64,000 bases of DNA from Pseudoalteromonas carrageenovora IAM 12662 (GCF_900239935.1 NZ_LT965928.1:792945-856944), one strand, 5' to 3'; positions 19,315-27,897 are shown, numbered from the stretch's first letter. A program made the numbers and translations. Notes: a model not told the origin generated them from the sequence alone.

Positions 19315-19568
19315 TATTTATTACACCCTAATGACGTTAACATTAAAGCTCTAAGAATTTACGCTAACTTGCAATTACATCTAGCCTTGCTAGATGTATT
19401 ATTTTACCTTCATTTCCCGTGTAATGATTTAGGAAGTTGTTGGCAACCACCAGCAAACTTTTTTGGGTTTTTATGCAAGTTAGCTTTTTTATTTAACACT
19501 TTGCAATACTTATAAGTGCCATAAGTTAGCAGTAATGTAATGCTAACCTAAAGCCTAGGAGAGAACAA

Positions 19569-19805
19569 TTGAGTTGGGAATATTTAGGTTATATTGCATC
19601 AGCTTTATTGGTTGCATCGTTAACAATGACCGATGTAGTTAAACTGCGTTGGTATAATATGTTTGGCTGTATTGTTTTTACAGCTTATGGTGTGGCAATT
19701 AACGCCGTACCTGTCATTTTCACTAATGGCTTACTTGCGCTAGTAAACATGTATCATATTATTAAATTATATCGCCAGCCAAAAGTAGTTCAGGCAAAAA
19801 GCTAA
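19569..19805 (+). CDS. Small inner-membrane protein (YgjV-like)
   Basis: 78 residues with three hydrophobic segments (about 5-20, 28-48, 50-66). WEYLGYIASALLVASLTM and YNMFGCIVFTAYG resemble the YgjV/SWEET-like small membrane proteins; the match is by eye. TTG 19569 is chosen as start because AGGAGAG (19557-19563) sits at the right distance and no in-frame ATG fits. Function unknown. It diverges from the Crp/Fnr-type regulator and ends at a strong shared terminator. Confidence 0.7.
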   Translation: MSWEYLGYIASALLVASLTMTDVVKLRWYNMFGCIVFTAYGVAINAVPVIFTNGLLALVNMYHIIKLYRQPKVVQAKS

Positions 19806-19821
19806 ACTATTCGGTGGTACT

Positions 19822-19853
19822 AAAAAGGGTTAACGTGAGTTAACCCTTTTTTT
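19822..19853. terminator. Bidirectional terminator
   Basis: AAAAAGGGTTAAC (19822-19834), loop GTGA, GTTAACCCTTTTT and further T. Shared by the small membrane protein gene and the convergent amidohydrolase. Confidence 0.92.
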
Positions 19854-19856
19854 GTT

Positions 19857-21527
19857 TTATTTATCGTTAACTTCTTTTTTGTACTTAAGCTTACCGGCAA
19901 CCCATGTTTGTAATACATGAGTGCTATAAATTTCTTCAACGGGTACTTTAAAGTAGTCTTTGTCTATTAAAATAAAGTCAGCCCATTTACCTTTCTCTAA
20001 GCTGCCAACTTTAAACTCTTGATGTGCCGCATAAGCACCGCCTAGCGTGAACGCACGTAATGCATCTTCCCTATTAAGTACTTCACTTGCACGCCAGCCG
20101 TTTTCAGGCAATTTATTATGATCCATCCGTGTAATAGCTGAATACAGGCCATCAAATGGGTTTGCCAGTTCTACAGGATAATCAGACCCTGCAGCCACTA
20201 CCGAACCTTGTTTTAAAAATGTTTGCCAAGCATAAGCACCGCTTAGTTGTTTGTCAGTTAAACGCTGCTCTGCCATGTGCATATCTGAAGTAGCATGAAC
20301 AGGTTGCATAGATGGAATTATTTTCAATGCTTTGAAGCGAGGAATATCGTCAGGCTTTACAATTTGCGCGTGCTCTATTCGGTTTCGAAGAAGTATTCCG
20401 CCAGTTTTTTTAAATACATTTTGATAGGCATCAAGAACTACCTTATTTGCTTTATCACCAATAGCGTGCGTATTTGCGCTAAAGCCGCTTTTAAAGCTTT
20501 GAGTAAAAATAGACTCGAGCTTTTGCTGTGTTTCAAGCATTAAACCATGATGACCTGATCTGTCTGCATATTCTTCAATAAGGGCAGCACCACGAGATCC
20601 TAATGCGCCATCGGCATATACTTTAACACTACGAATTTCCATAAAGTCATTTTTGTCATGGTAGCGGCCTGCTTTTAGCATTTCTTCTAAATCTGGACTT
20701 GCACCGCTTAACATAGCCACAATTCTAAGTGGTAAATTACCTAAGTCGCCACGTTCTTTGTAAACTTGCCATGTGGTTTTATCAATACCTGCATCGTGTG
20801 TTGAGGTAATGCCTAAGCTTAATAAGTGCTTGCCGGCTGCATCTAGTGAATTACTAATATCTTCTTTTGAAGGAGCTGGCATATGTTTTGTAATTAGCGC
20901 TTCGGCTTTATCAACAAATATGCCAGTAGGATTGCCAAACTCATCTTTTATTATTTCACCGCCTTCAGGCGCTTCGGTTGTGGCGGTTATGCCTGCAAGT
21001 TCAAGCGCTTTACTATTTACCCAAATAGCGTGGCTGTCAACGCGTGAAAGTACAACAGGGCGGTCGTTAACTATTTTATCTAAGTCTTTGGCGCTTGGAA
21101 AGCGGGTATCGCTCCAAAGCTCTTGGTTCCAGCCTCGGCCTACAATCCAGCCTTGTTTATCTTTAGCAAACACTTTTAATTTTGAAGTAACGTCATCAAC
21201 CGATTTTGTACCTCGTACATCTAATTGCGATAAGTTGTCGCCAAGGCCAATTACATGGCCGTGCGCGTCAATCAAACCAGGTAGCAAGGTGTTGCCATGT
21301 GCATCAATTAGTTTCGCATTAGGGAAGCTATTTTTAAGGGCATCTCCGCCTAGGTTTATTACCTTACCATTTTTAATAACAAGGGTAGAAAATTGCTGTA
21401 CTTCACCTTTGTATAAAGGTGTGTAGCCGTTTGCGTTGTATATAACTTTGGTTTGAGCAATAGCGTGGCACGAATTAGCTAATATGGTTGCTAGTAGCAG
21501 TGGTTTTATCAATGTTTTGAGTTGCAT
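19857..21527 (-). CDS. Exported amidohydrolase (YtcJ-like, Amidohydro_3)
   Basis: 556 residues with a signal peptide (about 1-24, ending HAIA), so probably periplasmic. The metal-dependent hydrolase core shows LLPGLIDAHGHVIGLG (HxH metal ligands), IVGRGWNQ, VLSRVDSHAIWVN, the central VYADGALGSRGA, RIEHAQI and GSDYPVE. It belongs to the YtcJ/Amidohydro_3 group, whose substrates are amides or N-acyl compounds; the substrate cannot be read here. It is monocistronic, with a terminator directly after. Confidence 0.85.
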   Translation of the reverse strand: MQLKTLIKPLLLATILANSCHAIAQTKVIYNANGYTPLYKGEVQQFSTLVIKNGKVINLGGDALKNSFPNAKLIDAHGNTLLPGLIDAHGHVIGLGDNLSQLDVRGTKSVDDVTSKLKVFAKDKQGWIVGRGWNQELWSDTRFPSAKDLDKIVNDRPVVLSRVDSHAIWVNSKALELAGITATTEAPEGGEIIKDEFGNPTGIFVDKAEALITKHMPAPSKEDISNSLDAAGKHLLSLGITSTHDAGIDKTTWQVYKERGDLGNLPLRIVAMLSGASPDLEEMLKAGRYHDKNDFMEIRSVKVYADGALGSRGAALIEEYADRSGHHGLMLETQQKLESIFTQSFKSGFSANTHAIGDKANKVVLDAYQNVFKKTGGILLRNRIEHAQIVKPDDIPRFKALKIIPSMQPVHATSDMHMAEQRLTDKQLSGAYAWQTFLKQGSVVAAGSDYPVELANPFDGLYSAITRMDHNKLPENGWRASEVLNREDALRAFTLGGAYAAHQEFKVGSLEKGKWADFILIDKDYFKVPVEEIYSTHVLQTWVAGKLKYKKEVNDK

Positions 21528-21644
21528 AAGGTATTATTTTTTATTGTTTGTGCGTTAACACTAGCAAACCAAAATTTATAATACCAATGTGAGAGGTGAG
21601 TAATACCATATTATTTTTTGGTTGCGTATTAGGTAATTTATGTG

Positions 21645-21660
21645 AATACTACCTAGTATT
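21645..21660. promoter_or_regulatory. Inverted repeat before the TonB-domain lipoprotein
   Basis: AATACTA and TAGTATT separated by CC (21645-21651 and 21654-21660), ending 29 bp upstream of ATG 21690. It could be an operator; no known regulator site is recognised. Confidence 0.3.
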
Positions 21661-21689
21661 AACGATTTATTAACGCATAAGGAGTTGCT

Positions 21690-22148
21690 ATGAAAGCTCT
21701 ATACTTTATATTTCCAATGACTGCCTTACTTAGTGCATGCAGTTCAACTACAGATTCTTCGGAAGATATATCTAAGCTTAATTATTTAGACTTATCTACT
21801 CCAGAATTACGTGATACAGAAAAAGAATACTGGCTAAACAAAAAAAGGGTAGAGCCAATCTATCCGGCTAAAGCCGCTAAAAAAGGCATTACAGGGTGTG
21901 TCGAGCTTGTGACAGTCATTAATTCACAAGGTAAAGCGCAAGGTTATAAGGTCATTTCTTCATACCCAGAAGGTGTGTTTGATCAAAGCTCTCTTAAAGC
22001 TGTCAAGTTGTGGCGTTGGAAGGCTGCCCCTCAAAATACAAATAAGCAACCAGTACTAACAAATATTAGACTGGATTATTCACTCACGCCAAAGCCGACA
22101 GGCGAAGAGTATCTAAAAAATTGTCCTGCTCGTAAGTTTTATTACTAA
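21690..22148 (+). CDS. Lipoprotein with TonB C-terminal domain
   Basis: 152 residues. The lipoprotein signal ends LLSAC (lipidated C17). The mature part contains a TonB C-terminal-like fold: VEPIYPAKAAKKGITGCVELVTVI (first 20 VEPIYPAKAAKKGITGCVEL), then SSYPEGVFDQSSLKAVKLWRW. It lacks the TonB transmembrane anchor and proline-rich spacer, so it cannot energise receptors like TonB and may act as an accessory periplasmic protein. AAGGAG upstream of ATG 21690 is a strong ribosome binding site. Confidence 0.8.
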   Translation: MKALYFIFPMTALLSACSSTTDSSEDISKLNYLDLSTPELRDTEKEYWLNKKRVEPIYPAKAAKKGITGCVELVTVINSQGKAQGYKVISSYPEGVFDQSSLKAVKLWRWKAAPQNTNKQPVLTNIRLDYSLTPKPTGEEYLKNCPARKFYY

Positions 22149-22198
22149 CCATAATAAATTTCAGGCTAGGCAATAACCTAGCCATAACTTTTGAATTA

Positions 22199-22435
22199 TT
22201 ACTTACTTGCATATATGCCGTATTCGCTAAGTGAAAGTCGGCTGTCTTTGTCTTTATCGTAGCTTGCAAAACGTGACCATAAGGCGGGATCTATTGCAGT
22301 TTCTGCTCGAGATAAAAAGCCATTTTTGTTTCTATCTAATTTTTTAAATTGCTCTGCAATATTGTTGTTGGCTGCAAAGGTAGCTGCGCTAAAAATACTA
22401 AACGCGAAGAGCGCCATATAGCTTATGTTTTTCAT
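22199..22435 (-). CDS. Small exported EF-hand protein 1
   Basis: 78 residues from ATG 22435; a GTG at 22444 is possible but sits next to the preceding stop. A signal peptide (to about ATFA) is followed by two EF-hand loops, DRNKNGFLSRAE and DKDKDSRLSLSE; the second has serine in place of the usual glycine at position 6. It probably binds calcium in the periplasm or outside. It is the last of four tandem paralogues and starts within 10 nt of the stop of the previous one. Confidence 0.75.
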   Translation of the reverse strand: MKNISYMALFAFSIFSAATFAANNNIAEQFKKLDRNKNGFLSRAETAIDPALWSRFASYDKDKDSRLSLSEYGIYASK

Positions 22436-22444
22436 ACAAATCAC

Positions 22445-22681
22445 TTAGTAGAGGTTATTGGTGAGATAATTTTTAAATTCGACTAACGAAATTTGGTTAT
22501 CTTGGTTCTTGTCCCACATCACAAACGTGCTCAAAAGTTGCGGTTGAGGTTCAAGTTCATCTTGGGTTAGGTAGCCACTTTTATTGCTATCGAGATGATC
22601 AAAGCGTTGTTTTACATCAAGTGCAGCGGCATTAAAGCTAAAAAGCAAAAATAGGCTTGATACAAATGTAAGTATCTTCAT
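22445..22681 (-). CDS. Small exported EF-hand protein 2
   Basis: 78 residues. Signal peptide ending about NAAA, then EF-hand loops DSNKSGYLTQDE and DKNQDNQISLVE, joined by a short tryptophan-containing linker. GGAAT upstream of ATG 22681 is the ribosome binding site. The linker and the second-loop asparagine at position 6 differ from its siblings, so the copies have diverged rather than being recent duplicates. Probably cotranscribed with the next downstream copy. Confidence 0.78.
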   Translation of the reverse strand: MKILTFVSSLFLLFSFNAAALDVKQRFDHLDSNKSGYLTQDELEPQPQLLSTFVMWDKNQDNQISLVEFKNYLTNNLY

Positions 22682-22855
22682 GGTATTCCTTCCAAAAGAT
22701 GTGTTTAAAATGAGCTATTAAAATAGTGAAAAAGCACTTGCCGTAATTTAACTCCCAACATTAAATCCGTTTACACACTCCCTCAGGGATTATGGCAAAT
22801 GCTTTTAATTCAACTTTACCTGTAACAAGCTTAAATAAAACTTAACTAAAGCGAG

Positions 22856-23083
22856 TTATGGCTTAAAACTTTCAAATTCCTTTTTTGAAATCTTTTCATC
22901 GTCATCTTCATCTAAATCAGAAAATTGTCTCATTACTTCTTTGTCTTGCTTTGCTTCAGCAAGTGTAATTTGTCCGTCCATGTCTTTATCTAAATGAGCA
23001 AAGCGAACATGCATTGGCGACGCCAATACGGTTGCGCTAATGGCTAAAAACATTAACGAAAAAGCGGCTATAAGTTGTTTCAT
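22856..23083 (-). CDS. Small exported EF-hand protein 3
   Basis: 75 residues from ATG 23083, chosen because AAGGA lies 8 nt upstream. A signal peptide (to about VLAS) is followed by EF-hand loops DKDMDGQITLAE and DEDDDEKISKKE; the second is strongly acidic, with glutamate at the glycine position. It lies 24 nt downstream of copy 4 and 174 bp from copy 2; that larger gap holds no gene and may contain a promoter for the second pair. Confidence 0.78.
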   Translation of the reverse strand: MKQLIAAFSLMFLAISATVLASPMHVRFAHLDKDMDGQITLAEAKQDKEVMRQFSDLDEDDDEKISKKEFESFKP

Positions 23084-23106
23084 AATCACATTCCTTATTT
23101 AATGAG

Positions 23107-23340
23107 TTATTGAATGAACTTTTTGAATTCGTTTAGCGACAACTGACCATCTTGGTTGGTGTCGATTTGCGAAAAATTCTCATGAAGCACTGCGTCTTCA
23201 CCAGCTTCGGCTTCACTTAAAGTACCGTTGCTGTCTTTATCTAGTTCATTAAAAGTGGCTTGAACGTCCATTGCCAAGGCGCTTGCGCTTAAAAAGCCTA
23301 AAGCAGCTAATGATGAGATCACTAAAAAGCGGTTGTTCAT
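23107..23340 (-). CDS. Small exported EF-hand protein 4
   Basis: 77 residues with a signal peptide (cut near ALA-MD) and two canonical EF-hand loops, DKDSNGTLSEAE and DTNQDGQLSLNE. AAGGAAA precedes ATG 23340. It is first in the four-gene minus-strand series. Both loops fit the calcium consensus (D at 1, D/N at 3 and 5, G at 6, E at 12), so this is the copy most likely to bind calcium in both sites. Confidence 0.8.
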   Translation of the reverse strand: MNNRFLVISSLAALGFLSASALAMDVQATFNELDKDSNGTLSEAEAGEDAVLHENFSQIDTNQDGQLSLNEFKKFIQ

Positions 23341-23467
23341 AATTATTTCCTTATTAAATAAATTTAGATTAGCTACTACAAAAACAATGCCAATATTTAT
23401 TTTTGTTAATAATCAATTGCTTATTTGTTTTTTGATCTTAAGGTAAGAAATTTTTACAGAGCTTTGT

Positions 23468-23569
23468 GTGATTTTTGCAACACTTTTAACTGCATTGCTT
23501 TGTATGGCTACTATATCAATAGCTTACGTTGTTGCCATTTGGCAACAGTTAAGGCGTAATAGGGCTTGA
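23468..23569 (+). CDS. Possible 33-residue single-membrane-segment protein
   Basis: GTG 23468 to TGA 23567-23569 encodes MIFATLLTALLCMATISI continuing to AYVVAIWQQLRRNRA: one long hydrophobic segment with a basic C-terminal end, typical of small bacterial membrane proteins. GAG lies 6 nt before the start, a weak ribosome binding site. It sits in the 313-bp gap between the EF-hand genes and glrK, on the same strand as glrK. No family recognised; it could be chance. Confidence 0.4.
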   Translation: MIFATLLTALLCMATISIAYVVAIWQQLRRNRA

Positions 23570-23653
23570 ACGTATTAAATATAATTACTGATTCAGCTAG
23601 TGTATAAGGTAAAAGCCTGATAATAGATACTAAAAAGCAAAGGACTAAACACA

Positions 23654-25111
23654 ATGCCTGCAACTATGGCTAAAAAGTACCATGCATTACTTAATTGGCG
23701 CCCTAACTTAATCGGACAGTTTGTAATAAGTATGTTGTTATCTTTATTACCACTTTCGTTAGTGGTAATTGTGTTTTTAAATGCACTTAATAAACAACTC
23801 GCCGTTACTCAGCAAATAGTCAGTGACAATTATCACGTTACCAAATCATTCAATACTTTAAAGCAAGAGCTCAATAGTTTAGAGCGTGCGACTCGGCAAA
23901 ACTGGGTTTTAAAAAGTGAATCTCTTGATAATCTAATTGTAGATAAATGGCAAACATCGCTGCAAAGTATTGATGAGTTAACCCAATTTAGCTCATCAGC
24001 CGATTACAACGCTAATTGGCAACGCTTAGCACACACCTTACAAACTGCTCATACTCAATTAGTAGAAGAAAAACAGCAGCAAGCAGATTTATTTTTACCT
24101 ATTAGTGACTTAGTTGCAGAGCTGACCATATGGCTTCGCGACGTAAATGCAGAGCAAATAAAGAACAATCAAAATGAGCTTTCTTCATTGCAGTCTTCAT
24201 TTATAAATTGGCTGGTGGCACTTATTCCGCTAACTCTAATTGTGGGCGGCGGTTTTTTATGGCGTATTAGTAAGCGCCTTAAAGGCTTAACTTCAGTAAT
24301 CGATAAATTAGGGCAAGGGCATTGGCAGCAAAAAATAGCCGTTCATGGCTCAGCAGAGTTAGTTGAACTTGGTAATAAGCTGCAGTGGGTGCAAGAGCAG
24401 CTGCATGTACTTGAACAGCAAAAAGACACTTTTTTACGCCATGTAACACATGAGCTAAAAACACCGCTTGCTTCAATGGTCGAAGGAACTGACCTTTTAA
24501 GTGATGAAATTGTCGGCCCTATAACCGACGAGCAAAAAGCAGTACTTGAACTGATTAGTCAGTCAATGGTGCGTCTGCGAACCATGATTGATAGCCTACT
24601 TAGTTACAATGCAATTCGTACCAGCAAAGATAGTTTAAGTGAAGTAGAGTTTAGCTATTTAATTAACAAAATTAATAGTCATTTTGAACATCGTTTAAGT
24701 GCCCGAAATCAAGCACTTCAGTGGCAAAATAACTTACCAAATAAACCGCTTGCTTTGCCTAGTGAATTAATAGAAATGATTTTAATACAGCTTATTTCAA
24801 ATGGCTTAAAGTTTTCAGAGCAAGGGCAGCACGTAGCTATAGATTTAGCGCTTGAGCAAAGCCAGCTAAATATAAAAGTGATAGACCATGGCTGCGGTAT
24901 TAAAGAGCAAGAAAAAACACAGATTTTCGGCGCATTTTACCAAGGTAAACATAATAAAGATGTTACGCTGCAAGGCAGTGGCTTAGGTTTAACCATAGTT
25001 AAAGAGTCAGTAGAGCAGTTAAGGGGTAAATTAAGCGTTGAGCATAATGAGCCTCATGGTTGCCAATTTTTAATAAAAATTCCCATAACAATAAATCAAG
25101 GAGTTAACTAG
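23654..25111 (+). CDS. glrK: Sensor histidine kinase GlrK (QseE)
   Basis: 485 residues. Two membrane segments (about 19-45 and 185-205) bound a periplasmic helical region of about 140 residues; a HAMP linker, HisKA (phosphoacceptor in HVTHELKTPLAS) and HATPase_c (QLISNGLKF, DHGCGI, GSGLGLTIV) follow. It would phosphorylate GlrR, encoded two genes downstream; in enterobacteria the pair controls envelope-stress RNA genes. The operon is kinase, QseG-like lipoprotein, regulator, with tight spacing. Confidence 0.88.
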   Translation: MPATMAKKYHALLNWRPNLIGQFVISMLLSLLPLSLVVIVFLNALNKQLAVTQQIVSDNYHVTKSFNTLKQELNSLERATRQNWVLKSESLDNLIVDKWQTSLQSIDELTQFSSSADYNANWQRLAHTLQTAHTQLVEEKQQQADLFLPISDLVAELTIWLRDVNAEQIKNNQNELSSLQSSFINWLVALIPLTLIVGGGFLWRISKRLKGLTSVIDKLGQGHWQQKIAVHGSAELVELGNKLQWVQEQLHVLEQQKDTFLRHVTHELKTPLASMVEGTDLLSDEIVGPITDEQKAVLELISQSMVRLRTMIDSLLSYNAIRTSKDSLSEVEFSYLINKINSHFEHRLSARNQALQWQNNLPNKPLALPSELIEMILIQLISNGLKFSEQGQHVAIDLALEQSQLNIKVIDHGCGIKEQEKTQIFGAFYQGKHNKDVTLQGSGLGLTIVKESVEQLRGKLSVEHNEPHGCQFLIKIPITINQGVN

Positions 25112-25112
25112 C

Positions 25113-25661
25113 ATGCGCTCGCGTTTAATGGCTATTTTATGTGTGCTGAGCAGTACTATTATTTTATCTGGGTGTGAAACAAATAACGCACAACAACAAA
25201 GTGTGGTGTCCTCGCCTGCGCCAGTAGTTGATACCACCACAACAACAAAAAATAAAAGCACACTGCCTAGCCCAAAAGCACGCCCTAAAAGCGAACCAAC
25301 CTATCCACCTGCAGAGCAAGTTATTGCTTGGCATGCTAATCAATGTGGCGGATTTAAAGTTGCGCCGGTTAAGCAAGCTTACTTAGGTGAGACAGAACTT
25401 AAACACTTTTTTAAATACATGTGCTTAAACGTAAATACTGATCCTAATGCGGTTATGAGTAAATTACTAAAGCTCGATTTAGCTTACTTTTGGCCTGACG
25501 ATATAAAGCAATATTTATGGCTGCAAAAGCAGCAAGTAACAATGCAAATAAATGCTAAAAAAGAGCAACAAGCACTAAATGATAAAATGCAAGAAACCCT
25601 CTCGTCATTAGCAACTATAGAGCAGCAACTTTTATTGCGCGAAGATACCAAGGAGCAGTAA
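25113..25661 (+). CDS. QseG-like (YfhG) lipoprotein
   Basis: 182 residues. The lipoprotein signal ends ILSGC (lipidated C21), followed by a low-complexity T/P/K-rich linker and a globular part. Assignment to the QseG/YfhG role rests mainly on its place between glrK and glrR, where that outer-membrane lipoprotein is usually encoded; in E. coli QseG interacts with the kinase. ATG 25113 follows the glrK stop by 1 nt, with AAGGAG inside the end of glrK, so translation is coupled. Confidence 0.7.
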   Translation: MRSRLMAILCVLSSTIILSGCETNNAQQQSVVSSPAPVVDTTTTTKNKSTLPSPKARPKSEPTYPPAEQVIAWHANQCGGFKVAPVKQAYLGETELKHFFKYMCLNVNTDPNAVMSKLLKLDLAYFWPDDIKQYLWLQKQQVTMQINAKKEQQALNDKMQETLSSLATIEQQLLLREDTKEQ

Positions 25662-25663
25662 TT

Positions 25664-27010
25664 ATGGCCGAACAAAAGCCGCAAGGCGCAAAAGTATTAT
25701 TAGTTGATGACGACGCCAGCTTATTAAAATTACTGGCTATTCGTATCGAGTCTAAAGGCTATGAAGTAACTACTTGCGAAAGTGGTATTACGGCACTGCA
25801 AATACTCAAAAACCAAGTGTTTGATGCGGTAATAACCGACTTGCGCATGGATGAAATGGATGGCATGACACTACATCGCCAACTGCAAAGCCGCTACCCA
25901 GCATTGCCCGTTATTATGATGACAGCTCATGGCTCTATTCCTGATGCGGTTGAAGCCACTAAACAAGGTATTTTTGCTTTTATAACAAAACCAGTAGATA
26001 AAGACGAGCTATTCGACAGCCTTGCAAAAGCTATAGAAATACATGGCGTTAACGCCGATGAAGTTATTCCAAAAAGTAATATTGTGACACGCAGCGGGGC
26101 TATGCTGCATTTGCTTGAGCAAGTAAAATTACTTGGGCCAACACAAGTTAATGTGCTGATCTCTGGTGCAAGCGGTACAGGTAAAGAGCTACTTGCACAG
26201 GCGATTCACCAACATAGTCATGTAAGCGAAGGGCCATTTGTGGCTATTAACTGCGGCGCTGTACCAGGGGAACTTTTAGAGTCTGAATTATTTGGCCATA
26301 AAAAAGGCTCATTTACAGGCGCTGTGAAAGATCACCAAGGTTTGTTTCAACAAGCGCAGGGCGGCACGTTATTTTTAGATGAAATTGGTGATATGCCACT
26401 TAACTTACAAGTTAAGTTACTGCGAGTACTTCAAGAAAAAACCATTCGGCCGGTGGGTTTTCAAGAAGAAATTCCTATTGATGTGCGAATCGTGTCTGCA
26501 ACTCATAAAAACTTACCGGATGCGATTTTAAATCAGCAATTTAGGGAAGATTTATATTATCGCTTAAATGTTGTTAACTTAAAACTACCGCCACTTTATG
26601 AGCGCCGTGAAGACATAAGCTTACTTGCACAGCATTTTAGCGCAAGTATTGCCAAACGTATGAATCAAAGCGAAAAACGTTTTGCAAGCGATGCCATGCA
26701 TGCACTTGTACGCTTCGATTGGCCAGGTAATATTCGCCAATTGCAAAACGTAGTAGAGCAAGTTGTTGCATTAACGCCAAGCGAAGTAATATCAGAACAT
26801 TTAGTGTTGGCAGCCCTTAATAGTAACGAAAAAAATGTAGAGCCGTTATCACTTAACGACGCTAAAAAAGAGTTTGAACGCGACTACGTAATCAATACTT
26901 TAAAAATGGCCGGTGGCAATGTAGCCGAAGGCGCAAAGCTTGCTAAACGTAACCGTTCAGACTTTTATAAACTGATTAAAAAACACAATATTGATGTAGA
27001 TAATTTATAA
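25664..27010 (+). CDS. glrR: Sigma-54-dependent response regulator GlrR (QseF)
   Basis: 448 residues. A receiver domain (phosphoacceptor D59, TDLRMDEMDG) is followed by an AAA+ sigma-54 activator domain (Walker A GASGTGKE, LFLDEIGD Walker B, RVLQEKTIRPVG) and a Fis-type helix-turn-helix at the C-terminus (GGNVAEGAKLAKRNRSDFYKL). The sigma-54 contact loop reads GSFTGA rather than the canonical GAFTGA, a variant seen in some family members. AAGGAGC precedes ATG 25664. Third gene of the glrK operon. Confidence 0.9.
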   Translation: MAEQKPQGAKVLLVDDDASLLKLLAIRIESKGYEVTTCESGITALQILKNQVFDAVITDLRMDEMDGMTLHRQLQSRYPALPVIMMTAHGSIPDAVEATKQGIFAFITKPVDKDELFDSLAKAIEIHGVNADEVIPKSNIVTRSGAMLHLLEQVKLLGPTQVNVLISGASGTGKELLAQAIHQHSHVSEGPFVAINCGAVPGELLESELFGHKKGSFTGAVKDHQGLFQQAQGGTLFLDEIGDMPLNLQVKLLRVLQEKTIRPVGFQEEIPIDVRIVSATHKNLPDAILNQQFREDLYYRLNVVNLKLPPLYERREDISLLAQHFSASIAKRMNQSEKRFASDAMHALVRFDWPGNIRQLQNVVEQVVALTPSEVISEHLVLAALNSNEKNVEPLSLNDAKKEFERDYVINTLKMAGGNVAEGAKLAKRNRSDFYKLIKKHNIDVDNL

Positions 27011-27020
27011 AGGTAAGCAA

Positions 27021-27521
27021 ATGCAGTTATTTATGGTGTATTTAGGTGGGCGAATCCAAGGTTGCCACATAGAAATGCACGATATTCGCTTTGTAGTAGG
27101 GGAGAATATAGATCAAACCTACTCAAAGTTAAAAAGCCAATGGGTGGGCGATAAAAGTAGCGTCCATATGGATAGCTTTATGGCTATAAACCATATTGAT
27201 GGCTTTAAAGTAGAAGTAGTTAATACCTATGTTGAGCAAAATAAGCAGCTTTATTTTGTTAATTTAGGCGCTTATAGAAGTGACTCTATGGCTGAGCAAC
27301 ACGACTTTGCACTGTATGTTGCAAGTAGTAGCAATGAGGCCAAACAACGTGCTAAAAGAGATTTGCTCGCAGGCCTTAGCCATATTCATAAAGATGATTT
27401 ACACGATGTGGATGACTGCTTTGCCATTGACCTACTCGACAGCCAATTAAATATTAAACTGACCCCAAGCGGGCAAGCTCAAACAATAAAGCCAGACTGG
27501 TTTGGCTACCATGTACTTTAA
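27021..27521 (+). CDS. DUF1543 domain-containing protein
   Basis: 166 residues, soluble, no signal peptide. LFMVYLGGRIQGCHIEMHD and the later FVNLGAYR with FALYVASSSNEAK are typical of DUF1543, with two related halves. Function unknown. It begins 10 nt after the glrR stop with AAAGGT upstream, so it may be carried at the end of the glr operon, though nothing links it functionally. Confidence 0.8.
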   Translation: MQLFMVYLGGRIQGCHIEMHDIRFVVGENIDQTYSKLKSQWVGDKSSVHMDSFMAINHIDGFKVEVVNTYVEQNKQLYFVNLGAYRSDSMAEQHDFALYVASSSNEAKQRAKRDLLAGLSHIHKDDLHDVDDCFAIDLLDSQLNIKLTPSGQAQTIKPDWFGYHVL

Positions 27522-27524
27522 ATC

Positions 27525-27558
27525 AGCAAAGCAGGACTAAGAGTCCTGCTCGCTTTGC
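27525..27558. terminator. Hairpin between convergent genes
   Basis: GCAGGACT (27531-27538), loop AAG, AGTCCTGC (27542-27549), with flanking GCAAA and TTTGC that can pair across a bulge. It overlaps the stop codon of the minus-strand gene. No T-run, so it may be only an mRNA end structure. Confidence 0.45.
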
Positions 27559-27764
27559 TCATCTTTTTCGTTTTTAGCTGCCATTTTAAATGCCACAATA
27601 ACTAATCCAAACATTGCAAATGGCAGTGCTGCCAACATGTACTCAACCAAGTTGCTGTCTTGAAAGTTTGCTTGCAGTAAAAAATGACCCGCCACGCACA
27701 TTAAAATAACCACTAATAAAATGGGGAGTAACATAAGTTCTTTTTTTGATGAATGGTTTTTCAT
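27537..27764 (-). CDS. Small two-segment membrane protein, unknown
   Basis: 75 residues with two membrane segments (about 10-31 and 41-60) and a charged C-terminal tail (KMAAKNEKDEQSEQDS). No family recognised. It is convergent with the DUF1543 gene and divergent from cca. The C-terminal tail is encoded within the convergent hairpin region. Confidence 0.6.
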   Translation of the reverse strand: MKNHSSKKELMLLPILLVVILMCVAGHFLLQANFQDSNLVEYMLAALPFAMFGLVIVAFKMAAKNEKDEQSEQDS

Positions 27765-27897
27765 TGAATGTGAGGCTGCAACTTAAAAATAATGCGCCAT
27801 TGTAATGAGCTTACTCGAGCTTGGCAAACGCCGCAGAATTTTTTAAATAATGATATGATTAGTGTCAAACAATTGGGCAAGTGTTATTGGGAATAAA

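Noticed and set aside
19294..19515. 73-residue frame starting ATGCTCTTC next to the Crp/Fnr-type gene
   Set aside because: No ribosome binding site, unconvincing composition, and it would cover the palindrome and likely promoters of two divergent genes.
25070..25684. Several cysteine-rich minus-strand frames opposite the QseG-like gene
   Set aside because: They are antisense shadows of a T/Q-rich coding region with no start signals.
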